Below are positions 41,516 to 50,939 of a stretch of DNA of 64,000 bases, piece by piece. The first letter of the stretch is position 1. Each line of letters opens with the position of its first letter. The position numbers and the translations under genes are program-made. Origin of the DNA: Candidatus Helarchaeota archaeon (lineage in GTDB: Archaea; Asgardarchaeota; Lokiarchaeia; Helarchaeales; HEL-GB-A); contig JABXJT010000005.1 in NCBI GenBank assembly GCA_013375455.1, positions 1 through 64,000 of the forward strand, read 5' to 3'. A model generated the notes under the pieces. It ran no database searches. It was given only the letters and a program-made list of their open reading frames with translations, and was not told the origin of the DNA.

Positions 41516-44500
41516 GAGAAACTGCGATATTTTCTTTATGAAATCGTTTCAGTTTCCATGGGGTTAGCAATTTTAGCCTTTTTCGGGACTTTATCATTTT
41601 TACCAATGGAGATTATGCTCTGGGGAGAGGGGCAAACAGCGTATTGGACTTTAATCATTCTAGTATTCAGTGCAGTAATTGCATTTACGTTGTTATCATT
41701 TTGTAAAAAGAAATATCATGCCATTCTAATGAGAATGGCAGATGTAGCTACAGTTATTTTCGCAATTCTTCTAATCAATTCTTATTTAGTATTTACTCAA
41801 GATTTGTTTGAGCCTTGGATCATTCAAGCAGCCTGGTTTTTCCGGTATAATGGACTCTTTATCGGTTTGTTTTTAGGTTGCATGATGGTGAAAACAATTA
41901 CGGGATTGAGTTATCTTATTACTAAAGTTAATAATTCTAACAATTTGAATGAAACAAGCCAAAAAAGTGCCAAGGAATCAAATTCAAACATCATAGCATT
42001 TTCAATCATCGCTATTAGTTTTACGATTTATAGTGCTGAGATGTTATTTTTCCGTTATTCAAGTTTATTCATGACCTTATTAGCCATTTTCATCATTGAG
42101 AGTTCATTGATAGTATATTCAGTTCTCATTCTCCTGAACACGAGCCATTACAATCATTTGAGATTCCAAGTCTATGAAAGCGATATCGAGTTACCAAAAA
42201 CGAATGTTGCAGCAGGTGAATTATCTGAGGGTAAAGATATCAAAAATGTAGAGGCATTAGAAAGTGGAAAACTTGCTCGAATAAGTTCTAAAGTAAGGAA
42301 GGCTGGCTCTGACCCATCAACCTTTTGGTATCTTTTCATCCCGTTATTGGTTGTTTTTATCTGGGGTGTGGTTACTGCAATTCTGTATCCCTATAATATA
42401 ATACTGAATTTTACCTTTACACTTGGAGTGAATACGATATTTTATCCCATGCCCCTTGTGCAGGTACTCTCTTTATTCATGATTCTTATTTTGATTTTCA
42501 TCGTAGCCTTTAATGCGTGGGGGGGTCGGATGAACCGCCGGCTTGGTAAATACTATGATAGTCGGCTGAAAAAAGCCTTCGCAGTCTCGGGATTCGGCGC
42601 GATAGATGCCATGAGATTTATGGGTTTATTTTTAGTGATAAGTCAAATATTATATTTCTTTGAATACCCAATTTATCTCCCAAGAGTGATTTCATTTTAT
42701 TTAATGTTTGGGGTCCTTGGGGCCTTCATTTATTTTATTGCAGGGCGAAAGTCATACCTTAAAAAAATCTTGTATATTTGTGCCGTCCTCCTCCTAATTT
42801 GGAATTTTAACCTGACCTATATAGATGGGATAACTAATGGGATTGATTGGTCCGCTCTGTGGGGGGGAACTTACGAGATTACCTTTCCATTTCTTTATCT
42901 TCATAGCTGGCGCAATTTCATGATGGTAGGAATCCCAACTGGAATTATTTTTACCGATTTGTTGTACAACTTAGGCTTCACGCACACCGATGGCAAAGAT
43001 GCCCCCAATAGGGCTGTCTTTTTAGGAGTCGTTCCCTTTGTTTTAGCAATGCTAACAATGCCGGGAAATTACCTCGTTAGCAATCCAGGAGCGGAATCTA
43101 CTCCTTCATTTGATCCATTTTTTTATTATTTCTGTTTAATATTAAACGTGCTGCTCATTATAGGGCTCGCTTTTAATTACCTCGTCACGGAAATCTTGAT
43201 ACCCGTCTTTATTGAGAAGAAATCAATAATTAAAATCAAGAAGAAAGGGAACCCAAGCTCGACCAATCCTGGATCATCAAATCAAAAACCCAGAAAGAAT
43301 ACTGGAAAGGGTCCACCTCCCAGAAAAAAGTTTCTTGCACTCGCAATAGCAGGAATTATGGTCCTTACATTCGTTGGTGGGGTGGGTATTTACGCAACCC
43401 ACTCTCAGACGTACAATCGCCCAATCATTTGTTATAATTCGGGCAATTACTATGTCTGGGTCCAAGACTCATCGGAACGGGTTTCAAAAAATGTAAAAAT
43501 CGCTGAATCGTCCCCCCGAATTGATGCTGTCGAACTTTACCTCGCAAAAAATGAATACGGGGCAGTCCAATTGGTCTGGTACCCGCATCAACCTGTTCAA
43601 TCCCTCACCTATAATATCAGTGATTTCCACCACCAAAATGGATCCTATACGATAGAGGCAAGCAATTGCACGTTACGATACGTTGATTTTGTCATTGAAG
43701 ATGAATTTCCTGACATTCTACGACCTTTTACAGTTAGAAATTTGGAACTCAAGGAGAACAACATTTTCTGGTTTGCCATCAAAACGCCTTATGAAGTTGT
43801 AGAAGGGCTCTATCGAGGAAATGTGACCTTTACCTTTGATGGTGGGCAAGAAATAGTCAACGTTGATGTGAACGTTTGGAATTTCACGATCCCCCATATG
43901 CGACATTTAAGGACGAACATTGGGGGGCGCTCTCGAGATTTTGAGAGGATAGATAATTATTTATATCACAGAATAAATGATTATGGCGTAAGCATCAGTA
44001 AAGCCAACACTCTTACTCAATTGAATACCCAGGAAGTATATACATGTTGGCTAGATACCTCTACCAATACTTGGACATTCAATTGGACTTGGTGGGACAC
44101 TATGATTCAATATAAGCTTGATAGGGGGATGAACGGGTTCGTCATTCAATGTCCCTTAGGGATGGGACGAGATCCACCCATCGAGGATGCAACTTGGATG
44201 TTGCGACTCAAAAATTGGCTCGTAGATGTCGCAAACCATTTTGAACCATTGGGATGGCTAAACTACTCCTATTACTACTTCATCGATGAATTCCAAATGT
44301 TCATCCCTGATGGATATACCCGGGAGGAATACTTTGACCGGTTGGAAATCTTGTTGCATGAGATGAAAAATGCTACGACTAAAATCAAGATCATGACGAC
44401 CACGCCGCCCTCCGCCGAGCTGGAAGACCTATACGATTATATTGACATCTATTGCCCCATCAGCAACGACCGCGATAAAGCACGGTGGGATGAGCGACTC

Positions 44501-45052
44501 GCTGCAGATTGCGAATTCTGGTTCTACTCCTGTGTTGGTCCAATGGCACCCTGGCCAAACGCGCATTTATATAATCGGTTGTACGAGATTCGGATAGAAT
44601 TATGGCAGGTCTGGCTGTATAACATTCACGGATTCTTGTTCTGGAGCTCCACGGCTTACTACCACGGGGATTATGGGCTTGCATTTAATGGTTGGGGGGA
44701 TGGTTGGTTCATATGGGAATTTGGCGGGATTTTGTATGATTCGATTCGCTGGGAGAATTTCCTCGAAGGGCAGGAGGACTATGAATACCTCTGGCTATTG
44801 AATGCCACGTTGCAATACCTCACGGAGAATCCAGGAGTAATTCCTGCGAACGAGCTTAGCAGTTACAAAGCGGAATTTGATACTATCGTGAATTCAGTTG
44901 TGGGGGAGAAATGGGTTTATTGCGACCACGTTTCCACGTTATACTCAGGGCGAGATCGAATTGGGGCAATCCTAAACGATTTGGGGAGTGTCGTGAATCT
45001 CACAGCCCTGGGAGAAGCACAGTGGTTTCCGCCGTATAAACCAGGAGCTTGA
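41513..45052 (+). CDS. Polytopic membrane protein with extracytoplasmic DUF4091-like glycosidase domain, copy A
   Basis: 1,179 residues. About 12 transmembrane helices span 1-560, with a cytoplasmic basic/Pro-rich segment (KKGNPSSTNPG) near 570-610 and a further helix near 620. Residues from about 640 are soluble: an Ig-like or linker domain (YNISDFHHQNGSY), then a glycoside-hydrolase-like domain with YYYFIDEFQMF (near 922), TTPPSAELEDLYDYI, DIYCPISNDRDKARW and, near the end, YDSIRWENFLEGQEDYEYL, the DUF4091 signature. The acidic residues in FIDEF are candidates for catalysis. It probably acts on external glycans. The paralogue at 47090 has the same layout and length. Cys residues in CPIS and FYSC might pair outside the cell. 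Confidence 0.78.
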   Translation: MEKLRYFLYEIVSVSMGLAILAFFGTLSFLPMEIMLWGEGQTAYWTLIILVFSAVIAFTLLSFCKKKYHAILMRMADVATVIFAILLINSYLVFTQDLFEPWIIQAAWFFRYNGLFIGLFLGCMMVKTITGLSYLITKVNNSNNLNETSQKSAKESNSNIIAFSIIAISFTIYSAEMLFFRYSSLFMTLLAIFIIESSLIVYSVLILLNTSHYNHLRFQVYESDIELPKTNVAAGELSEGKDIKNVEALESGKLARISSKVRKAGSDPSTFWYLFIPLLVVFIWGVVTAILYPYNIILNFTFTLGVNTIFYPMPLVQVLSLFMILILIFIVAFNAWGGRMNRRLGKYYDSRLKKAFAVSGFGAIDAMRFMGLFLVISQILYFFEYPIYLPRVISFYLMFGVLGAFIYFIAGRKSYLKKILYICAVLLLIWNFNLTYIDGITNGIDWSALWGGTYEITFPFLYLHSWRNFMMVGIPTGIIFTDLLYNLGFTHTDGKDAPNRAVFLGVVPFVLAMLTMPGNYLVSNPGAESTPSFDPFFYYFCLILNVLLIIGLAFNYLVTEILIPVFIEKKSIIKIKKKGNPSSTNPGSSNQKPRKNTGKGPPPRKKFLALAIAGIMVLTFVGGVGIYATHSQTYNRPIICYNSGNYYVWVQDSSERVSKNVKIAESSPRIDAVELYLAKNEYGAVQLVWYPHQPVQSLTYNISDFHHQNGSYTIEASNCTLRYVDFVIEDEFPDILRPFTVRNLELKENNIFWFAIKTPYEVVEGLYRGNVTFTFDGGQEIVNVDVNVWNFTIPHMRHLRTNIGGRSRDFERIDNYLYHRINDYGVSISKANTLTQLNTQEVYTCWLDTSTNTWTFNWTWWDTMIQYKLDRGMNGFVIQCPLGMGRDPPIEDATWMLRLKNWLVDVANHFEPLGWLNYSYYYFIDEFQMFIPDGYTREEYFDRLEILLHEMKNATTKIKIMTTTPPSAELEDLYDYIDIYCPISNDRDKARWDERLAADCEFWFYSCVGPMAPWPNAHLYNRLYEIRIELWQVWLYNIHGFLFWSSTAYYHGDYGLAFNGWGDGWFIWEFGGILYDSIRWENFLEGQEDYEYLWLLNATLQYLTENPGVIPANELSSYKAEFDTIVNSVVGEKWVYCDHVSTLYSGRDRIGAILNDLGSVVNLTALGEAQWFPPYKPGA

Positions 45053-45170
45053 AACGTCGGAAATTCACTTTCGCGACTGGTCTCTTAGTTCCTCTTCTGG
45101 CGCTCCAGAATATTCTTATAACTAAAATCTAAAGATCTCAAAAGCTAAAAAAGAATCTTGAGGTATAGAA

Positions 45171-46475
45171 TTGAATTTAAAAAAGATCTTAAGATATCTA
45201 CTATTATTCTTATGCTATTCTAATCTCGCACTATTCCTTATTATAACTATTATCTATTTATTCTTTTATCATACTATAATTGGCTCGATAATTGCGATAG
45301 TTTATCCAGGAATTGCACCTTTATTATGTTTAATTTATATCCTCAGTGGAATCATCATCATCCGCTTCTCGTTCATGAAAAATAAGAAGGGAATTGTGAT
45401 TGTCTCCGGAATTTGTATTTTCATATTCCTCGTATCGATAATTCCCTACATCTCAATTCCATTTGGAATCGCTGCTGCCGAAGACGAGATGATTCAAACG
45501 TATGGGGCGGCATATACGAATTTAGATACGACGGGGATGCGACCCGTTCCTTACTCCGTTTTTGATAATCTATTTGGAATCCCAATTGATGAATCGAAGT
45601 TTACCGTCCAGACTGATATTCTCTACCTAAATAACGGGAATGACAGTTTTTATTTTGATTGGTATAAGCCTCATGGCGCGGGGCCGTTTCCAGTAATAAT
45701 TGCACTTCATGGAGGAGGATGGGTTATTGGAGATAAGGGCACGGGTAATTGTATCCCTTTCAATAAATATTTTGCATCACAAGGCTATGTTGTATTTGAT
45801 ATTCAATATGGTGTGTATGATATCAGCGAGATTGGTGAAGGATTGGCGGGATTTGGCGATTTTTTTAGCATGATTCGAGATATAATAACACCACCATATA
45901 ATCAAAGTTATACTATTCAGCAGCAAGTTGAAAATATAGGGTATTTTACGAAGATGTTGGAGTTAAATAGTTCGAAATATTATGCAGATCTGAATAACGT
46001 GTTCGTCGTTGGAAGATCTGCGGGAGGTCATATGGCATCTATTGTTACCTACGGTTATAAAAATCCCCTATTTGCAGGGAATTTCTCGGCGAGCATGAAT
46101 ATAACCGGAGGAATATGGTTTTATCCCCCTACCAATCTAACTAAATTAAAATCTACATTTTTTGATAATATGCTCCAAGGCTCGCTTCCACTTGACATTC
46201 AGTATGATAAATTTTCTGCTTCATTCTTGATTGACAACAGCACGGTCGTGCCTCCAGTTATTTTACTGGCTGGTGAGAAAGATATGATGGTAAATTATCA
46301 AGCTCAGGTCTTAGACTTCTATCAATACGCCAAAGGAACCGGAAAAAAATGTCTACTAATCACCATCCCTTGGGCGGGACATGGTTTTGATATTAATTAT
46401 CAAACATACGGAGGCCAAATAGCAACATACTATATCGAACGGTTCATGGCCTTGGAATTATTAAGTGGAGGATGA
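45171..46475 (+). CDS. Membrane-anchored alpha/beta hydrolase (esterase/lipase type)
   Basis: 434 residues. Three or four transmembrane helices in the first 110 residues (LFLIITIIYLFF near 22; near 45-65; VSGICIFIFLVSIIPYI near 80-100) anchor an extracytoplasmic hydrolase. The oxyanion motif is ALHGGGW (near 177-183), the nucleophile GRSAGG (near 281-286, Ser283), the acid is near LLAGEKDM (Asp near 368) and His is GHGFD (near 402). It is a carboxylesterase of the HSL/BD-FAE type. The start is TTG at 45171 with GAGGT at 45160-45164. It lies between the paralogous membrane genes but is not duplicated. Confidence 0.83.
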   Translation: MNLKKILRYLLLFLCYSNLALFLIITIIYLFFYHTIIGSIIAIVYPGIAPLLCLIYILSGIIIIRFSFMKNKKGIVIVSGICIFIFLVSIIPYISIPFGIAAAEDEMIQTYGAAYTNLDTTGMRPVPYSVFDNLFGIPIDESKFTVQTDILYLNNGNDSFYFDWYKPHGAGPFPVIIALHGGGWVIGDKGTGNCIPFNKYFASQGYVVFDIQYGVYDISEIGEGLAGFGDFFSMIRDIITPPYNQSYTIQQQVENIGYFTKMLELNSSKYYADLNNVFVVGRSAGGHMASIVTYGYKNPLFAGNFSASMNITGGIWFYPPTNLTKLKSTFFDNMLQGSLPLDIQYDKFSASFLIDNSTVVPPVILLAGEKDMMVNYQAQVLDFYQYAKGTGKKCLLITIPWAGHGFDINYQTYGGQIATYYIERFMALELLSGG

Positions 46476-46478
46476 AAA

Positions 46479-46958
46479 ATGGTCAAGCTAGAATTTTTAA
46501 GAAGTTGGCTTTTCGTGAAGGCGTATCATCTTGTAACAATAATCGTGCTTATTCTAACCTTCGTGTTCAATTTATTCGGGTTCGGTGGAAATTTAGCTAT
46601 TCAAAGCATTGCAGGAATTCTAACCCTGATTGGTATTCCCCTAATGATAGGACAAATTCTATTAAGCATGACAGTGGCTAACAAGAATGATAGAGTAGGG
46701 TGGATGATAGTTCGTCTTTCATATATTACTCTTATAGTGGCATGCCTTGGGTTATTATTAATAACACTGGGGACCTTCGCATTCTCACTTACTTTTAGTG
46801 CCAGCGATTCGACAATTGCGGCTCGATTGTTATCCATTATTGGATTTTCCATTCTTGTAATCTTTGAAATCGGCTTCTCAGTTGTATGTTACTACACACT
46901 TCCAATAGCTAGTGCCTGGTCTGTAACCAAAGCCAAAATTAATGTAAAAAATAAATAA
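46479..46958 (+). CDS. Four-helix membrane protein of unknown function
   Basis: 159 residues with hydrophobic helices near 15-35, 48-65, 80-105 and 125-150. The remaining loops are short. The N-terminal MVKLEFLRSWLFVKAYH is basic. It follows the hydrolase gene after three bases with GGAGGATGAAAA between the stop and start, so it is its operon partner and could be a membrane anchor. The family is not recognised. Its stop is four bases from the iron-ADH remnant on the other strand. Confidence 0.65.
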   Translation: MVKLEFLRSWLFVKAYHLVTIIVLILTFVFNLFGFGGNLAIQSIAGILTLIGIPLMIGQILLSMTVANKNDRVGWMIVRLSYITLIVACLGLLLITLGTFAFSLTFSASDSTIAARLLSIIGFSILVIFEIGFSVVCYYTLPIASAWSVTKAKINVKNK

Positions 46959-46961
46959 TTT

Positions 46962-47018
46962 TTATAGAGCTTGCTTCAAAATTTTAGAAAGATCGGTTTC
47001 ACTCAAGACAGCCGGCTT
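46962..47018 (-). pseudogene. Last codons of an iron-containing alcohol dehydrogenase gene (remnant)
   Basis: On the minus strand this short piece reads KPAVLSETDLSKILKQAL then TAA. The intact iron-ADH at 52087-53253 ends NPAVLSETDLSKILRQAL, so 16 of 18 residues agree, and the DNA is closely similar (TAGAGCTTGC and AAAGATCGGTTTCACTC). It is abruptly followed by the last codons of the enoyl-CoA hydratase in the opposite orientation (GGT AAA TTC TAA at 47019-47030). This is a duplication junction and not a gene. Confidence 0.88.
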
Positions 47019-47092
47019 GGTAAATTCTAAATCTCTTTATTTTCTTTAGACCAAAATATTTTAAAAAACAGGAGAGCGATTATTTGTCTATG
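47019..47092 (+). repeat. Upstream duplicated segment, copy B
   Basis: It begins with GGT AAA TTC TAA, the last codons of the enoyl-CoA hydratase gene (Gly-Lys-Phe-stop), and continues with the same TTTATTTTCTTTAGACC and AAAATATTTTAAAAAACAGG as copy A, up to the ATG of the second large membrane gene. GGAGAG at 47071-47076 differs from AGTAGAG in copy A. Confidence 0.85.
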
Positions 47093-50000
47093 GAGAAACT
47101 GCGATATTTTCTTTATGAAATTGTTTCAGTTTCCATGGGGTTAGCGTTATTAGGTTTTTTCGGCACGCTCTCATTTTTACCCATGGAACTTCATATGATG
47201 GGGGAAGGGCAAACCATGTATTACCTATTTATCTTTCTATGCTTCGGCATAGTCATCTCGTTTTTAGTGCTCTCATTCATTAAGCGAAAAAATCGCTATA
47301 TCATCGCTAGAGTTGTTGATATCGCTTCGATAATTTGTTTGATCTTCGTCATTGTTGCATTCTTAACATTTACTCAGGATCTGTTTGAACCTTGGCTCAT
47401 CCAGGTAGGTTGGTTCCTAAGATACAACGGATTCATCGTGGGCTTGTTTATGGGTCTCATAACGATTAAAACAACGATTAGCTTGAGTATGATCATCTCC
47501 AACTTTAATACTTCCATAGTTGGGACTAGCTCTGGAGATCAGCGCGGACACGATGGAAATCTTAGAGTGCTGAGCTCGCTCATTATTGTTTTGTGCTTTG
47601 GATTTTACATCTTTGCCATGGTATTCTACCGTTACGTGTCCTTTTTCATGTTGCTAACTTCAATTTTCGCCATTATGATGGGGTTGCTTTTATTTTCAGT
47701 CCTCTTATTACTGAATGCGAACTACTACAACTATGTAAGATCAAAGTTCTTTGATAATCCAGCCCCAAATCCAGGAAATAATCCCCTTGAAGCTGAATTA
47801 AAGGTTGGAAAGTCACAAAAAATTTCAAACCAGGCAAATGATGGTATTATAAAGAAGATTAATTCGAAATTACTGCGTGTTGGAACCCATCCAAAAGAAT
47901 TTTGGCTCATGTTCATTCCATTGTTGGTCGTTTTGGTACTTGGGATTGTCGCCCTTGCGATCTACCCTCTTAATCTCACGGTACACCTGTTAATTCCCTA
48001 TGGTGGGCCAGAACCAATGCCATACGATATGCCTGCAACGCAGCTATTTTCAATCATAATGGTGGTACTCGTGTTTTCATTCGCCTTGTTTGCTGCTTAT
48101 GGGGGCCGAATGTACCGTCGACTTAAAAAATTTTATAAAAAGAAGAAAACAACTTACCTTAAAATCTCTAACCTTGGCATGATTGATGCTCTAAGATTTC
48201 TTGGCTTATTTCTGGTCTTCAGCCAAATCCTATATTTCTTTGAATTTCCACTTTACTTGCCAGAAATCGTTTCAAGCTTCTTGTTATTTGGAATGATTGG
48301 GGCAGGAGTTTATTTTCTCGTGGATAAACACCCAAATTGTAAAAGAATCGTGTATACCACCGCCATTTTAGTTCTGCTATTGAACTTTTTCATCATTTTC
48401 AACGATGGGTTTGCTAACATGTTAACTTGGGCAGAGACTTATAGTGCCGAAGTCGACGTTCTATTTCCCTTTACCTATCTTCATAGTATGCCTAATTTTT
48501 ACTTTGTTGGCATACCTCTTGGATTCATCGTGAGCGATCTGTTCTTTGATCTTTCCTTTAAACACACTGATGGCACGGATTCCATGAATAGAACGGCAGC
48601 CATCACGATCACCCCCTTCCTACTAGGTCTGCTCTTCATTCCAGGTAATTTTATTCTAAATAACCCGGGCGCTGATGTCCCTTCGGGGGATCCAACTGCT
48701 TTTATGTTCTACCTATTCACCATTGCTTTAAGCATCGTCTTGCTCGTTGGATTAGCTTTTAACTATTTAGTCACTGAAGTTTTAATTCCAATATTTATTG
48801 AGAAAAAAGGAATACGAAAAAAGAACGTCTTCAAGAAGAATAAGATGAATAACCCGGGAAACCCTCCAAATGCACGAAAAAAAGTTGTTAAAGGCGCCCC
48901 TCTAAAAAAGAAGGTAATTGGCTTGTCATTAACCGGGCTCGTGGCCGTTGCTTTCGTTGGAAGCTTTGGTATTCTTTATACCTTTAATCAAACATACCAA
49001 CGGCCCATGCTCGTTCATAATCCAGGGAATTATTTAATTTGGGTCCAGAATTCGACAGAAAGAGTTACCAAGGATGTGATGATTTGCACCCGCACTTCAC
49101 CTCTCATAGATGCCGTCGAGATATCCCTGGCCAAAAACGAATACGCGGCATTTCAATTGGTATGGCGCCCATTGGGAGGGCCCATCGATTCATTAACTTG
49201 TCAAATAGATGATTTTGAACACCAGGTTAGTCCGTACAACATTTCTGCTGGCAATTGTTCGATGCGGTATGTAGATTTCATATTTGAAGAAGAATTCCCT
49301 GATATTTTAAGACCACTTACTTCACTGGATTTAGAGAAACAGGAGAATTACGTCTTTTGGTTTGATGTCAGAACGCCTTACGATGCAATTGAGGGCGATT
49401 ATGAAGGGCGATTAAATTTCAGCTTCAACGGCGGGCAAGAAGAAATAATAACAATACGCTTGCACGTGTGGAATTTTACGATACCGAATATGAGGCACTT
49501 GAGAACGAATATAGGTAGTCGATCCAACAGTTTTACCATAATAGACAATTATATCGCACATCGAATGAATGATTACGGTTCTGTGATAAGTGCTGCAAGC
49601 ACCTTTTCTGAATTAAATACTCAACCGGATAAAACGTGTTGGTTGAATACCTCTGATGATACGTGGGAATTCAATTGGACGTGGTACGATTCACTTGTTC
49701 AATACAAGCTCGACAGGGGGATGAATGGCTTCAGCGTCGTTACCTTCAGTCTCGGACGAGACCCCCCCATCGAGGATGCCACTTGGATGTTGCGACTCAA
49801 AAATTGGCTTAAAGGTGTCGCAAACCATTTGGAGACGAAAGGGTGGCTAAATTACTCCTATTACTACTTCATCGATGAATTCCAGCTGTTCATCCCTGCC
49901 GGCTACACCCGGGAGGAGTACTTCGACCGGTTGGAAATCTTGTTGCGTGAAATGAAAAATGCTACCACGAAACTCAAGATTATGACGACCACGCCACCCT

Positions 50001-50641
50001 CCGCCGAGCTGGAAGACCTGTACGATTACATTGACATCTATTGCCCCATCAGCGACGACCGCGATAAGGCACGGTGGGATGAGCGGCTCGCTGCAGATTG
50101 CGAGTTCTGGTTCTACACCTGCGTGGGCCCCCTAGCCCCGTGGCCAAATTCAATGTTATATGATAGATTATATGCGATCCGCGTTTTGATGTGGCAGGCG
50201 TGGTTGTACAACGTGCACGGGTATTTGTTCTGGTATTCCTATGACTACCACCACGCCAAATATGGGTTAGCTGCCAATGGTTGGGGAGATGGTTTGTTCT
50301 TCTACCTACAAGGCGGTCAGATCTATGATTCGATTCGTTGGGAGCAATACTTAGAGGGCCAAGAGGATTATGAGTACCTCTGGCTCTTGAATGCCACGTT
50401 GAAATACCTCGAGGAGAATCCCGGATTGATACCTGTCAATGAACTTAATAATTACAAAGCGGAATTTAATGCCATAATATCTTCAGTCGTGGGGGAAAAA
50501 TGGGTTTATTGTGACCATGTTTCCACGTTATACTCAGGGCGAGATCGAATTGGGTTAATCCTAGACGATTTAGCGAGTGTTGTGAATCTCACAGCTCTTG
50601 GAGAAGCACAATGGTTTCCGCCGTATAAACCAGGAGCTTGA
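47090..50641 (+). CDS. Polytopic membrane protein with extracytoplasmic DUF4091-like glycosidase domain, copy B
   Basis: The open frame begins at TTG 47084, but the ATG at 47090 matches the start of copy A; 1,183 residues. The architecture equals copy A: N-terminal helices over about 1-570, a basic linker (NNPGNPPNARKKVVKG), a helix, an Ig-like linker domain, then FIDEFQLF, TTPPSAELEDLYDYI, CPISDDRDKARWDERL and YDSIRWEQYLEGQEDYEYL. The catalytic-domain DNA agrees much better with copy A than the membrane half does, so that half is under constraint or has been converted. Next to the DUF4091 region it keeps the final GEAQWFPPYKPGA exactly. Confidence 0.78.
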   Translation: MEKLRYFLYEIVSVSMGLALLGFFGTLSFLPMELHMMGEGQTMYYLFIFLCFGIVISFLVLSFIKRKNRYIIARVVDIASIICLIFVIVAFLTFTQDLFEPWLIQVGWFLRYNGFIVGLFMGLITIKTTISLSMIISNFNTSIVGTSSGDQRGHDGNLRVLSSLIIVLCFGFYIFAMVFYRYVSFFMLLTSIFAIMMGLLLFSVLLLLNANYYNYVRSKFFDNPAPNPGNNPLEAELKVGKSQKISNQANDGIIKKINSKLLRVGTHPKEFWLMFIPLLVVLVLGIVALAIYPLNLTVHLLIPYGGPEPMPYDMPATQLFSIIMVVLVFSFALFAAYGGRMYRRLKKFYKKKKTTYLKISNLGMIDALRFLGLFLVFSQILYFFEFPLYLPEIVSSFLLFGMIGAGVYFLVDKHPNCKRIVYTTAILVLLLNFFIIFNDGFANMLTWAETYSAEVDVLFPFTYLHSMPNFYFVGIPLGFIVSDLFFDLSFKHTDGTDSMNRTAAITITPFLLGLLFIPGNFILNNPGADVPSGDPTAFMFYLFTIALSIVLLVGLAFNYLVTEVLIPIFIEKKGIRKKNVFKKNKMNNPGNPPNARKKVVKGAPLKKKVIGLSLTGLVAVAFVGSFGILYTFNQTYQRPMLVHNPGNYLIWVQNSTERVTKDVMICTRTSPLIDAVEISLAKNEYAAFQLVWRPLGGPIDSLTCQIDDFEHQVSPYNISAGNCSMRYVDFIFEEEFPDILRPLTSLDLEKQENYVFWFDVRTPYDAIEGDYEGRLNFSFNGGQEEIITIRLHVWNFTIPNMRHLRTNIGSRSNSFTIIDNYIAHRMNDYGSVISAASTFSELNTQPDKTCWLNTSDDTWEFNWTWYDSLVQYKLDRGMNGFSVVTFSLGRDPPIEDATWMLRLKNWLKGVANHLETKGWLNYSYYYFIDEFQLFIPAGYTREEYFDRLEILLREMKNATTKLKIMTTTPPSAELEDLYDYIDIYCPISDDRDKARWDERLAADCEFWFYTCVGPLAPWPNSMLYDRLYAIRVLMWQAWLYNVHGYLFWYSYDYHHAKYGLAANGWGDGLFFYLQGGQIYDSIRWEQYLEGQEDYEYLWLLNATLKYLEENPGLIPVNELNNYKAEFNAIISSVVGEKWVYCDHVSTLYSGRDRIGLILDDLASVVNLTALGEAQWFPPYKPGA

Positions 50642-50902
50642 ACCGGAGAATAATATAGAGGACTGCACGACTTCGGTAATGCAAAATTTACACGCGTATA
50701 ATTTTTAAATCCAAAATTTTCATAAGTTAACAATCGTTAAAAAAGCACTAAAGGTTTGAGAGACGGGAAAACACGAAGTTGTAAAAAAAGCAGGATTTTT
50801 AAAAAAAATATGAAGAATTGTCGTGCTCAGCACGCAATTTCTATAAAACACCCAAATAAAAACAATAAATTTTAAAAAAGGGAACAAAACGAAAGCAAAA
50901 AA

Positions 50903-50930
50903 ACTTATAAAAGAGGCCGAGGCACTCGGC
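50903..50930 (+). promoter_or_regulatory. TATA-like box and hairpin just before the polyproline gene
   Basis: CTTATAAAAG at 50903-50912 fits an archaeal TATA box, centred about 33 bases before the TTG start at 50940, so the transcript would have almost no leader. Between them GCCGAG (50916-50921) pairs with CTCGGC (50925-50930). No Shine-Dalgarno sequence precedes the start codon. Confidence 0.5.
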
Positions 50931-50939
50931 TTAACTAAA

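Noticed and set aside
50815..50840. Imperfect hairpin with CGTGC/GCACG arms between the second membrane gene and the polyproline gene
   Set aside because: Short arms with a bulge and no T-run; not enough to call a terminator or regulatory element.
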